Assembly (NCBI GenBank): GCA_947646655.1
Contig: CANSHI010000011.1
Coordinates: 1 to 48,466, forward strand
Reading direction: 5' to 3'
Length of the DNA stretch: 48,466 nucleotides
From: an uncultured bacterium
GTDB lineage: Bacteria; Bacillota_I; Bacilli_A; RF39; UBA660
Of the stretch, positions 34,199 to 41,525 are shown piece by piece. Position 1 is the stretch's first letter. Each line of letters opens with the position of its first letter. The position numbers and the translations under genes were made by a program. Below the pieces are notes generated by a model. It ran no database searches. It had not been told where the DNA came from and saw only the letters and a program-made list of their open reading frames with translations.

Positions 34199-35038
34199 TT
34201 ATTTTATAAATTTTTCTAGAACTTTAGTAGATATGACTCCTAAGCATAAAAACAATATTCCTGAGATAGTTTCTCCTACAGTTGTAATGAGTGAAAAAGT
34301 ATTCGATAAAAGGGCAAAGATAGAAAATGATGAAAATACTATGATTAACATGTATGTGAGTGCGCGATGATGTTTGAACAAATAAGTGATCAATTTTGAT
34401 GTTAATACGATTCCAATGGCAATGCCTATAAAAAAGGGAATTAAAGTTAATATGCTGTTTAATAAGTCGGTGAAAGTTAAAAGATTAGCGAGCGCCGTTA
34501 TGATTCTTTCGTAATAGCCTACTAGCATAAGGAGAGCTGAACCACTTATACCTGGAATGACTGTACTGGCGGCATCGAGTAGTCCACATAAGATGAGAGA
34601 TAAAAATGTATGAAAGTATGGTTCATCTAAAGTACTTGAACTATGGAAGTTTAATATTTCTAGTAGAAAGAGCCCTATGAAAAAGGAAAGACAAAGTAAA
34701 ATGTTTTTAAAGTTAATGTCTTTATTTTTGACGTTTTTAATAAGTGGGATTATGCCTGGGATCATCATTCCTATCATAAACATGAGAGTTTTTATATAGT
34801 AGTTTGCTAGCAAATATTTGATCGCATTACTGCCGATTAAAATGGCTAGTCCGATGCCTCCGAATAAAATGAATATGAACTTAATATTTTGTTTAAAAAT
34901 TTTGATACTACTCAAAGAAGCGATCAGTTTTTCGTATATTCCGAATGAAATGGCCATTACAGAGCCACTTACACCGGGCATTATTTTTCCGAGACCTACT
35001 ATAAATCCTTGTATGAACAGTTTAATATTATTTATCAT
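34199..35038 (-). CDS. DUF368 family membrane protein (PopT-like lipid-phosphate transporter)
   Basis: With the ATG at 35038 the product is 279 aa; a TTG 12 nt upstream lies inside the AGGTG site and is less likely. About eight hydrophobic helices are visible. Two related motifs mark the family: MPGVSGS near residue 21 and IPGISGS near 160. DUF368 proteins include PopT, reported to return undecaprenyl phosphate to the inner face of the membrane during wall synthesis. Whether this one has that substrate is inferred from family only. It is divergent from the flavoprotein gene. Confidence 0.85.
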   Translation of the reverse strand: MINNIKLFIQGFIVGLGKIMPGVSGSVMAISFGIYEKLIASLSSIKIFKQNIKFIFILFGGIGLAILIGSNAIKYLLANYYIKTLMFMIGMMIPGIIPLIKNVKNKDINFKNILLCLSFFIGLFLLEILNFHSSSTLDEPYFHTFLSLILCGLLDAASTVIPGISGSALLMLVGYYERIITALANLLTFTDLLNSILTLIPFFIGIAIGIVLTSKLITYLFKHHRALTYMLIIVFSSFSIFALLSNTFSLITTVGETISGILFLCLGVISTKVLEKFIK

Positions 35039-35058
35039 GTGGCACCTCAATTAATTAT

Positions 35059-35079
35059 ATAACTTTATACATAAGTTAT
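35059..35079. promoter_or_regulatory. 21-bp inverted repeat in divergent control region
   Basis: ATAACTT (35059-35065) and AAGTTAT (35073-35079) flank a 7-nt centre, midway between the DUF368 gene and the flavoprotein gene. On the minus strand it lies just upstream of a TATAAT near 35055-35060. It could be an operator; no regulator gene is adjacent. Confidence 0.4.
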
Positions 35080-35120
35080 GATTTTTTGCACAAGATAATA
35101 ATAGTTGAGGTGGACTTTAT

Positions 35121-35663
35121 ATGCTTATAATAGTAGGATCTAGGCGTGAGGGAAATTCATATAATTTAGCTAATATGATAAAAAGAGAATTAGAAGCAGA
35201 AAGATTAAATGTTAAAATTATTACTCCAGGAAATATGAGAATACACATATGTACTGGATGTATGGATTGCGATAAAAACGGAGTATGTGATTTTACTGAT
35301 GATATGAAAAGCAGTATCGATCTCATAAAAGATGAAAATGTTATTATGTTTATATCCCCTACTCGTTGGAATTGTCTTTCAGGTGATTTAAAAATTTTTA
35401 TGGATCGATTAAATCCTCTTTATAGTACTCATGGATTACGAGGTAAGAAAGCTATAGTTGTTTCTATAGGTGCTCAAGGGAAAGATATCTATTCGACAGA
35501 ACAATGTACACAGTCTATTAGAAGTTTTATTGAGGCGAGTGAGATGGATTTTCTATTATCGCACGATTTTAATGATTGTAAAAATGCCGATGATATATTA
35601 ATGCATGGAAGCGAGATAGAAGAGTTTATCAAAGAGGTAAAAAAAATCGTACAAAAAAATTAG
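35121..35663 (+). CDS. NAD(P)H-dependent FMN oxidoreductase, flavodoxin-like
   Basis: The 180-aa product is a flavodoxin-fold reductase: VGSRREGNSYNLAN binds the FMN phosphate at the N-terminus, followed by CTGCMDCDKNGVCDFTDDM (residues ~50-68), typical of iron-sulfur-flavoprotein/NADPH-FMN-reductase-like proteins, and 'SPTRWNCLSGDLKIFMDRL' near 90. The four clustered Cys may bind metal, but in many relatives they do not hold a cluster. It probably reduces quinones, nitro compounds or flavins in the cytoplasm. GAGGTGG precedes the ATG. Confidence 0.85.
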   Translation: MLIIVGSRREGNSYNLANMIKRELEAERLNVKIITPGNMRIHICTGCMDCDKNGVCDFTDDMKSSIDLIKDENVIMFISPTRWNCLSGDLKIFMDRLNPLYSTHGLRGKKAIVVSIGAQGKDIYSTEQCTQSIRSFIEASEMDFLLSHDFNDCKNADDILMHGSEIEEFIKEVKKIVQKN

Positions 35664-35690
35664 GGTCAGTCGTCGACTCTAATCTTTTTT
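35659..35690. terminator. Bidirectional terminator between flavoprotein and DUF4097 genes
   Basis: A 9-bp stem with one G-T pair (35659-35667 with 35675-35683) has T runs on both sides: TTTTTTTT downstream on plus and TTTTTTT on minus. It overlaps the stop codons of both convergent genes. Confidence 0.75.
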
Positions 35691-36494
35691 TTGGAAATAA
35701 ACGTCGATATTTCCTATTCCGCCTTCGATATGTATTTCATTATCGCCTGTACCAGTTTTTCCACTTATTTTTTCACCGTCGATTTTTATCGAACCTATAC
35801 CTTTTTCGGCATAAAGTGTATAATCTTCTTTTGAGCCTTCTAAGCCTACTGATACGTTTCCAACTCCTACAGCAATGTTACTTTTTCCGAGGATATGTGA
35901 GGATGTAATACTAGAATTTCCTACACCTGTTTCGAAGCTTAGATTGTGGATAGTAGATGAGTTTATTTCTAATTTGCCTGCTCCACCTTTGATATCGGCT
36001 TTTTTAAATTCAGAATTTTTAATAAGTACATAGCCAGCACCATGTTCTAGTTTTAATGAGTCAGAATCGATATTATTTAAAGTAACTTTCCCTGCTCCGA
36101 CATCCAATTTTAACTTTTCGATCATATTTTTAGGTATATAAATTTTTATCGAACTTTTATTGTTATGCCAAAAGAAGTGATTTCTATCTCTTTCTTTTAT
36201 TTTGAGTGTATTAGAAGGATTACTAATATAAAGTTTTTCTTTATCTGTTGCTTCAATTGTAAGTTCTTCACCTTCTTTGATCTCGAGGTTGGTGCTATCT
36301 AAATCGATATCCAAATATTTTATGTCTGAATAATTTGTTTTTACTGTTTCTGTAATGCCTGATCTATTTTCTGAATAACCAAAAAGCATGGAAATGAAAC
36401 TGATAGTTCCTATTAGAGATGATGCAATTAAGCATATGATGAAGGTAGCTAGTAAATAAGCAAAATATTTTATTATCTTTTGTGTCGATGTCAT
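35679..36494 (-). CDS. DUF4097-type beta-repeat membrane protein
   Basis: The 271-aa product has an N-terminal TM helix (about 9-38) and an extracytoplasmic domain of short beta turns with repeating 'GAGK', 'GAGYV', 'GGAGKLEI', 'GVGNSSI' and 'GVGNVSV' motifs, typical of DUF4097/adhesin-like beta-helix proteins. These often accompany LiaF or PspC-like proteins and are linked to envelope stress in Bacillota. The start overlaps the LiaF-like gene by ATGA, so they form a coupled pair. Function is not established. Confidence 0.8.
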   Translation of the reverse strand: MTSTQKIIKYFAYLLATFIICLIASSLIGTISFISMLFGYSENRSGITETVKTNYSDIKYLDIDLDSTNLEIKEGEELTIEATDKEKLYISNPSNTLKIKERDRNHFFWHNNKSSIKIYIPKNMIEKLKLDVGAGKVTLNNIDSDSLKLEHGAGYVLIKNSEFKKADIKGGAGKLEINSSTIHNLSFETGVGNSSITSSHILGKSNIAVGVGNVSVGLEGSKEDYTLYAEKGIGSIKIDGEKISGKTGTGDNEIHIEGGIGNIDVYFQKKD

Positions 36495-37171
36495 TTTATT
36501 TTTACTCCTCCAAATATAGCGGTAGCATCGATGTAAATAGTTTTCTCTTTTTTGTCGGAACTTTTTGGTTCATTATAAGTCTGTTTATCGACTCCACCAA
36601 AGATTTTGTTACTTCTAACTTTTATGACAACTCCATTCGGTACAAGTATATCGACTGAGGCAAAAGTGGCATTGACTTTTATAGTAGCTTCAGATTCAAT
36701 TTTGCAGTTTTTAAGATCTAATAAAATGTGGCCAAATACTGCTTCTGTTGATAAGGCTTTAAAATTTCTATCAACAATTCGATACTCATCACTAAAAACA
36801 GCTGTGATATTTTCGACATCGTCTTTATTAGCGTTTACTTTATTTTTAATTTTACTACCAAAAATAGACGACCAAATGATGTTGAATCCGATTACAATTA
36901 ATATGAATGGTACAATGAGTTTGGCAATCAAACTGTAAGTGATCATATTTCTAGCTGCTAATAAAAGTACAATACCTACAATAAGTCCAATGAAGGCACC
37001 TCCTCTATCTTTATTGTCGAATAATCCAATGATTGATGGGATGATTATTAATAAAGTCCACCAACCTTCAAAAAAGATATTGATGTCAGCAATGCCTAAT
37101 GAATTGATTGCAAATATCGATCCTATCGTGATAAGTGCTAAACCCCATAAAATTTTAGATATGTTTTTCAT
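36491..37171 (-). CDS. LiaF-like envelope-stress protein
   Basis: The 226-aa product has about four TM helices in the N-terminal half (residues 5-105; LiaI/LiaF-like 'LWGLALITIGSIFAINSLGI') and a C-terminal domain with repeats ending in IFGGV and 'DATAIFGGVKI', the hallmark of LiaF. LiaF represses the LiaSR two-component system under cell-wall stress in Bacillus. No LiaS/LiaR pair is nearby, so the partner may be elsewhere or the role may differ. It is translated together with the DUF4097 gene; an extended -10 (TGCTATAAT) lies 24 nt upstream. Confidence 0.85.
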   Translation of the reverse strand: MKNISKILWGLALITIGSIFAINSLGIADINIFFEGWWTLLIIIPSIIGLFDNKDRGGAFIGLIVGIVLLLAARNMITYSLIAKLIVPFILIVIGFNIIWSSIFGSKIKNKVNANKDDVENITAVFSDEYRIVDRNFKALSTEAVFGHILLDLKNCKIESEATIKVNATFASVDILVPNGVVIKVRSNKIFGGVDKQTYNEPKSSDKKEKTIYIDATAIFGGVKIK

Positions 37172-37194
37172 AAAATATCCTTCTTTCCAATATA

Positions 37195-37203
37195 ATTATA
37201 GCA
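37195..37203 (-). promoter_or_regulatory. Extended -10 promoter element of the liaF-like operon
   Basis: TGCTATAAT on the minus strand is a perfect extended -10 and ends 24 nt before the ATG at 37171; AGAAGGA lies in between. A -35 is not clear. Transcription starts just after the terminator at 37214-37236. Confidence 0.6.
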
Positions 37204-37213
37204 TATTTTTGAT

Positions 37214-37236
37214 AAAAAAACACTCTTGCGAGTGAT
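37214..37236 (-). terminator. Intrinsic terminator of the 291-aa gene
   Basis: CACTC and GAGTG close a 4-nt loop (37221-37234), followed on the minus strand by TTTTTTT. It overlaps the stop codon region at 37236. Confidence 0.75.
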
Positions 37237-38111
37237 CAATTTTTAGATTTTAAACTTATAACTTTAGAATCATCACTTGGAGTTAATTGATGATCAGTAT
37301 AATCATACAACATTATAGTTACAAATATTGGACTAAATGTTCCATTTTCGCTAGTTAATATATCACCTAAAATTCTTTTTTGGCTTTCTTTATCTAAACT
37401 GGAACTGTAACTTCTACAAGATTTGATGAGTTCGACAAGTGTCTCTTCAGAATATTTATCGATATCATAATTTAGTAAGTAACGATGTAAAATAGTGGCA
37501 TCTTTTTGTATTTTCAACAAATTTTCTTCATCTATAATCATTTTATTATCGAATACAACATCAATCGTTGGACATGGCGTTTCAGTAGGTTCAGGATTAG
37601 TGATAATTGAACTATCTTGTGTAGGTGCACTTTCCATGGCCTTTTGAACATCTTCTAAATTAGAATTATCAGCATGTATAGCTATCGAAGAATTTTCAAC
37701 TATCTGATTATTCGAGTGATGCCAATTGCCTAAAGAACAACCTATTATAGAAGTAGATATCAGTAAAGAACCTACTATAACGCCTTTCTTAATTTGACGT
37801 TTTAAATTATAATTAGTTTTTTTGGCCATATTTTCTACAACATATAAGAACTGATAAAATTGGTTTTCTGTAATTAAATTATTATCAACTCTTGATTCGA
37901 TTATATATCTATTTTTTTGGTTTCTTTCGTCATCATAAAATTTAAATGATGTTAATTTTGAGAATAGAATGTTAAATAAGATATTCATGCTTCTCAGTCT
38001 TTCGCTTTTGGCTGATTGTTCATTTTCTAATATATTTAAGTGTTCTTTAAAAATATCAAGATTGTGGCATTTTAAAAGTTTTCCTACTTTAATAAGTAAT
38101 TCTATATTCAT
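37236..38111 (-). CDS. Single-TM hypothetical protein
   Basis: The 291-aa product has a ~105-residue Lys/Asn-rich N-terminal part without a signal peptide, one TM helix at about 108-128 (VIVGSLLISTSIIGCSL), and a C-terminal outer part of ~160 residues with a Thr/Pro-rich linker (NPEPTETPCPTIDV). The topology (N-in, C-out) is like anti-sigma factors or membrane-bound regulators, but I see no zinc-binding H-x3-C-x2-C or other signature. Its promoter is near consensus. Function unknown. Confidence 0.65.
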   Translation of the reverse strand: MNIELLIKVGKLLKCHNLDIFKEHLNILENEQSAKSERLRSMNILFNILFSKLTSFKFYDDERNQKNRYIIESRVDNNLITENQFYQFLYVVENMAKKTNYNLKRQIKKGVIVGSLLISTSIIGCSLGNWHHSNNQIVENSSIAIHADNSNLEDVQKAMESAPTQDSSIITNPEPTETPCPTIDVVFDNKMIIDEENLLKIQKDATILHRYLLNYDIDKYSEETLVELIKSCRSYSSSLDKESQKRILGDILTSENGTFSPIFVTIMLYDYTDHQLTPSDDSKVISLKSKN

Positions 38112-38141
38112 TATAAAATTCTCCCCTTTTTTGCGTGTTCT

Positions 38142-38169
38142 ATTATACAGAAAAAATTTAAAATGTCAA
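38142..38169 (-). promoter_or_regulatory. Sigma-A promoter of the 291-aa gene
   Basis: On the minus strand, consensus TTGACA (38164-38169) lies 16 nt before consensus TATAAT (38142-38147). The leader has AAAAGGGGAG before the ATG at 38111. Confidence 0.75.
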
Positions 38170-38212
38170 GTTTTTCTTTGCTTAAAGGTATTATATGAAG
38201 GTTTTTTGGCAT

Positions 38213-38233
38213 AAAAAAAGAGAGTTAACTCTT
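38213..38233 (-). terminator. Short intrinsic terminator of the HerA-like ATPase gene
   Basis: A palindrome AGAGTTAACTCT is followed on the minus strand by CTTTTTTTAT. The stem is short, so termination may be partial. It begins about 10 nt after the stop at 38243. Confidence 0.5.
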
Positions 38234-38242
38234 TTACTGACA

Positions 38243-39991
38243 TTATTTCCACGATGCGGCGACGTCACAGTTAGAACTGTATGGGCTTGGATTAGGCATT
38301 TGCATACTCGTGATAAACGGTATTTTGAAGGCACTTCCAAAAGAAATACATGTTCCTGGCTGTAAACTACTCATCTTATCGATGATATCAGCTGAAATAT
38401 TTGGAAGCATTTTTTCAATATAGTTTAAGTCAGCTGGGTGAGTAGTTTTAAAAATTAAGAAGTTGGAAATTTGGGCTATAACTGTATCGCTTATTTCAAC
38501 TGGTCTTTGGGATATAATATCTAAAATTACACCGTATTTACGCCCTTCTTTAGCGATTCGGTCAAATATATTATAACCGATTAAGTATAGATCGTTATCT
38601 TTTTGGACATATCTATGAGCTTCTTCCAAAAATAAGTGGAAAGGAATTTGAGCTCTTTGTTCCCTACTTTTAGCAAAGTCGAAGAACATTCTTGAAAATA
38701 TTTTGACGATTACTTTTGCTAAGTTGTCATCTACACCTTCTAGATTAATGTTAATTATTTGGCAACGGTTATTTTGTTTAACTACTAGACTAGTTATAAA
38801 TTGTTCAAGAGTGATAAAGTCAGGATATATGAATAATTGTCTATTGTTTGAATTAACTATACTGTGTAATCTAACTAGTAAAACAGTAGAAGCATCTCTA
38901 AGTGAGTCGTTTTCCAAAAATCCTTCACTGATAAGAGTAAAGTTTAAGGCGACTTCTAAATCTTCTATAGTAAAGTATTGGACATCGTTGTTTAGTTTCT
39001 CTTCTAATGAATCGTCTAAAAAACTTAGCAAATATTCGTTTAACAGTACTGACTCTGAGAAGTTTCCTTTCGAATCGATTTCAAAACATTCTGAAAGACT
39101 TCTCGTAAATCCAGTACCTTGAACAGGTGAATTGAAATTAAATTGTGGTGTGTTAGTATCGTGGATAATTCTAAATACTTCATCCTTTTTACCAGCACTT
39201 GTTTTATTTGAGAAAAGTATTGCTAAAATTGCTTTAGCGATCAAGTGGTTTTTAATTTTGATAGATTCTTCGTCTTTTCTTGCAAATACTCTTACTAGTT
39301 TAAGTGTTCTTTCTAATATAGTCATTTGGGAATGTTCTGTTGCATTTAGAAGAAGCGCTAAATCATCTAGTGATAAAAGATAAATCGGTATTCTTAAATC
39401 TTCGTCGGTAGGATCTTGCCTATTAGTTGTGATGAACTTATAGTTGTAGTTTGAATTGATTTGGCTAATACCACCAAATGAATTTTTATACTCTCCATAA
39501 GCATCGAAAAATATTAAGTTAGCATTATAAACAGGCATATCAGGATTTGTAAAAATGTTTTGTATGATCCTAGCAGTTCCACAAGATTTTCCTGAACCAG
39601 ATGATCCTAGAATGGCGAAGTGATTTGAAAATAAATCATTTATTTTTACATAGATCGGATAATTATTATAAAGAGGACTATACCCTAAAAGAAAATTAGT
39701 AGGCTGCTTCGTACCGATTACTACTTGTAATTCTTGTTCAGTAATCATGCGAACGCGAGAGTCTAAACTAGGCTTTTTAATGATACCAATTCTAAAACCA
39801 TCTTGTAAAAATTCTCCTAGAAAGTTAACTTCAACTGAATCGTTGTTAATATTTTTGACTTCTCCTAAAATGCGTGCTTGACCACTTTCAAAAACGACGT
39901 GCATATTTAATAAGTCAGGAAAAGTCCTGCCCGTTTTATTAATACCCACTGTCGCGATATTCTCAGTTATTTTTATTATTCCAGTAAACAT
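38243..39991 (-). CDS. HerA-like (DUF87) P-loop ATPase
   Basis: The ATG at 39991 gives 582 aa; an ATG 9 nt upstream falls in the AGGGATGG ribosome site. Residues ~1-100 form a beta-barrel (HAS-barrel-like). Walker A is GSSGSGKS near residue 133, with 'LIFFDAYGEYKNSFGG' just after it, typical of HerA/FtsK-family ATPases, and a later 'LFLEEAHRYVQKD' (Walker B) and 'EGRKYGVILDIISQRP' (sensor region). HerA works with the NurA nuclease in DNA end processing, and related ATPases serve defence islands or conjugation. No nurA or defence gene is adjacent. Role here unknown. Confidence 0.82.
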   Translation of the reverse strand: MFTGIIKITENIATVGINKTGRTFPDLLNMHVVFESGQARILGEVKNINNDSVEVNFLGEFLQDGFRIGIIKKPSLDSRVRMITEQELQVVIGTKQPTNFLLGYSPLYNNYPIYVKINDLFSNHFAILGSSGSGKSCGTARIIQNIFTNPDMPVYNANLIFFDAYGEYKNSFGGISQINSNYNYKFITTNRQDPTDEDLRIPIYLLSLDDLALLLNATEHSQMTILERTLKLVRVFARKDEESIKIKNHLIAKAILAILFSNKTSAGKKDEVFRIIHDTNTPQFNFNSPVQGTGFTRSLSECFEIDSKGNFSESVLLNEYLLSFLDDSLEEKLNNDVQYFTIEDLEVALNFTLISEGFLENDSLRDASTVLLVRLHSIVNSNNRQLFIYPDFITLEQFITSLVVKQNNRCQIININLEGVDDNLAKVIVKIFSRMFFDFAKSREQRAQIPFHLFLEEAHRYVQKDNDLYLIGYNIFDRIAKEGRKYGVILDIISQRPVEISDTVIAQISNFLIFKTTHPADLNYIEKMLPNISADIIDKMSSLQPGTCISFGSAFKIPFITSMQMPNPSPYSSNCDVAASWK

Positions 39992-40016
39992 ACTAACCAT
40001 CCCTATTCTGTTTCAA

Positions 40017-40025
40017 ATTATATCA
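40017..40025 (-). promoter_or_regulatory. Extended -10 element of the HerA-like gene
   Basis: TGATATAAT on the minus strand fits an extended -10, 25 nt upstream of the ATG at 39991. No clear -35 at 16-18 nt. Confidence 0.5.
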
Positions 40026-40036
40026 TGAAATTGGAT

Positions 40037-40074
40037 AAAAAAAAAGCACTTTTGTGTCATTTTAGCTTTTTTAA
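40037..40074 (-). terminator. Probable terminator of the nuclease/C39-like operon
   Basis: On the minus strand AAAAAAGC and GCTTTTTTTTT flank a 17-nt loop, and CAC-AAAA-GTG offers a second small stem. A strong T run follows. It lies 2 nt after the stop of the 189-aa gene. Confidence 0.45.
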
Positions 40075-40075
40075 A

Positions 40076-40645
40076 TTAGTTTAGAGTACTATTGGAATTT
40101 AAGTCATTTTGCATTATTTTGTTTGTTTCTACTAAAATACATTCTTTAGGATTAGCCAGTGAATAACTTTTTTCTTGACTGTTAAAAAACCTTTCATTAT
40201 GTACTATACGATTATATTTAAATTGTTCATCACAAATTATTTTATAATCTTCATCTTCTTTTGGAAAATCGATATCTAGATAGTATGGATCAAATAAATA
40301 AGTATTTACTTCATCAATTTTTGTTATTAAAACAAAGTGATTTCCATGGCATTTTGCAATAAAAGCATTGCCATTTTGTGTTTGCATGCTCATCGAATTT
40401 GCTGTGATGTCAGAAGATGGAAGTTCTTTAAATTTTATATCCAATTCGTGAGATTTTGTGAAATCGTTTAACCAAATAAGAAAATCTGTAATTTTTATAT
40501 CGTTTTTGTTCAAAGTTAATTCATTAGCTGCATTAAGTATTTCTACTGGTATTTCGGTTTTATCTAGTAAATAATTAAAGGCATTCATTACTGTTGTCGA
40601 TAATGAATCGTGTTCAGTATTTTGGTATCCCAATGGCTTCTTCAT
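40076..40645 (-). CDS. C39-like papain-fold protein, probably lacking the catalytic Cys
   Basis: The 189-aa product resembles the bacteriocin-peptidase-like C39 fold: a Gln near the N-terminus (GYQNTEHDSLSTTVMNAFNYL), and 'GNHFVLITKID...TYLFDPYYLD' where the His and Asp of the catalytic set would be (about residues 107-122). Where a C39 peptidase has Q...DCGxTS, here the sequence reads EHDSLS, so the catalytic Cys appears missing and Ser takes its neighbourhood. It has no signal peptide. It lies 12 nt after the nuclease gene, so the two are likely cotranscribed. It could be an inactive binder or an immunity-type protein. Family assignment is tentative. Confidence 0.5.
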   Translation of the reverse strand: MKKPLGYQNTEHDSLSTTVMNAFNYLLDKTEIPVEILNAANELTLNKNDIKITDFLIWLNDFTKSHELDIKFKELPSSDITANSMSMQTQNGNAFIAKCHGNHFVLITKIDEVNTYLFDPYYLDIDFPKEDEDYKIICDEQFKYNRIVHNERFFNSQEKSYSLANPKECILVETNKIMQNDLNSNSTLN

Positions 40646-40657
40646 AATATTTCCCCC

Positions 40658-41377
40658 TTATTCTTGAAGTTTGCTTTCGCCTGTCTGATAATTAATTTCT
40701 ACTCCTTCTTCTTTATTATAGATAAAAATGTTGAATTTAATACGCTCTCCGCGATCTTCTTTTGAAATTCCTTCCATTAATATGCCTTTTGCTATTAAGT
40801 TATTGCCTTCAAAAATAGGCGTTACTCTATATAAAACGTGATTGTTTGTCGTTTTAATGTAGTTAGCTATGTCATTTTCATAGTCGAGCATTATGCCTGT
40901 ATTAGTGCTTCTCGTGCAAGTGATTAAGTTTTTTTCGTTTGCATTTTCTCCTGTCAATTGAAAGCCGATTAAATGGCAACGGTTATATAAATATTTGCCA
41001 TCTATAAAGTCATATTTTACTGTATGCCAGCCTGAGGGTTTGATCATTCCAATACTTCCCCTTTTCTCAGTTGGCATTAAGTCTTTTCCGATGTTGGCAA
41101 TCGCTGGGCCACATCTACCTAAAGAGTCTAATTCGCTGTATTTCTCAAAGGAAGAGTTATCGTATTCATCTATATTTAAAAAGGGTTCGTTATTGTTAAT
41201 TATAATATAATCTTTTCCATCATAATCGGGTATGTTCTCAAGATGATAAACATTTTCTTCAACAATGTTGGGTGAACTATAATCGATTAAGTTTTTAATG
41301 TCTTCTTGAAAAGTTATAATGCCTATTGAAATTATTATAATGATAGGAATACTCGCTTTTTTATATCTTTTTTTCAT
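40658..41377 (-). CDS. Membrane-anchored DNA/RNA non-specific endonuclease (EndA-like)
   Basis: The ATG at 41377 gives 239 aa; an in-frame GTG 6 nt upstream is less likely because GGAG sits 5 nt before the ATG. A TM helix at about residues 10-25 anchors it with the nuclease outside. The His-Me-finger motif is visible as NRCHLIGFQLTGENANEKNL near residue 133 (catalytic His; Asn/Glu downstream), as in Streptococcus EndA. The usual DRGH is changed to NRCH. EndA degrades one DNA strand during uptake or digests extracellular DNA. Given pilin genes in the same window, DNA uptake is a tempting but unproven link. The gene is preceded by a leader with a terminator (41395-41457). Confidence 0.85.
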   Translation of the reverse strand: MKKRYKKASIPIIIIISIGIITFQEDIKNLIDYSSPNIVEENVYHLENIPDYDGKDYIIINNNEPFLNIDEYDNSSFEKYSELDSLGRCGPAIANIGKDLMPTEKRGSIGMIKPSGWHTVKYDFIDGKYLYNRCHLIGFQLTGENANEKNLITCTRSTNTGIMLDYENDIANYIKTTNNHVLYRVTPIFEGNNLIAKGILMEGISKEDRGERIKFNIFIYNKEEGVEINYQTGESKLQE

Positions 41378-41394
41378 AAACACTCCATTTTAAA

Positions 41395-41457
41395 TAAAAA
41401 GGAAATGAAAGCACGAAGCAATCATTTCCAAACCCCCTGTGTGAGCTTTCGCTCACG
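41395..41457 (-). ncRNA. Candidate attenuator or small RNA before the endA-like gene
   Basis: On the minus strand, starting close to the predicted transcription start, are two hairpins. The first is GTGAGC-GAAA-GCTCAC (41441-41456, GNRA loop). A linker containing ACAGGGGGTTT follows, then a second, longer hairpin GGAAATGA/TCATTTCC (41401-41408 and 41422-41429, with GC/GC inside). A T run (TTTTTATTT) follows directly, so the second hairpin is a good intrinsic terminator. The nuclease ribosome site comes just after. It matches no riboswitch I recognise. Confidence 0.55.
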
Positions 41458-41463
41458 TTTACT

Positions 41464-41492
41464 ATTATATATTATATGGAGGAATAATACAA
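41464..41492 (-). promoter_or_regulatory. Promoter of the attenuator/endA-like unit
   Basis: On the minus strand TTGTAT (41487-41492) lies exactly 17 nt before consensus TATAAT (41464-41469). The start of transcription would be about 41457, at the foot of the first hairpin. Confidence 0.65.
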
Positions 41493-41525
41493 GGGATATT
41501 TGTAAATAATTGTAAAGTTAAGAGG

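Noticed and set aside
35121..35663. Iron-sulfur cluster protein assigned from the Cys motif
   Set aside because: The Cys spacing is found in many FMN reductases without a cluster, so I call only the flavin reductase fold.
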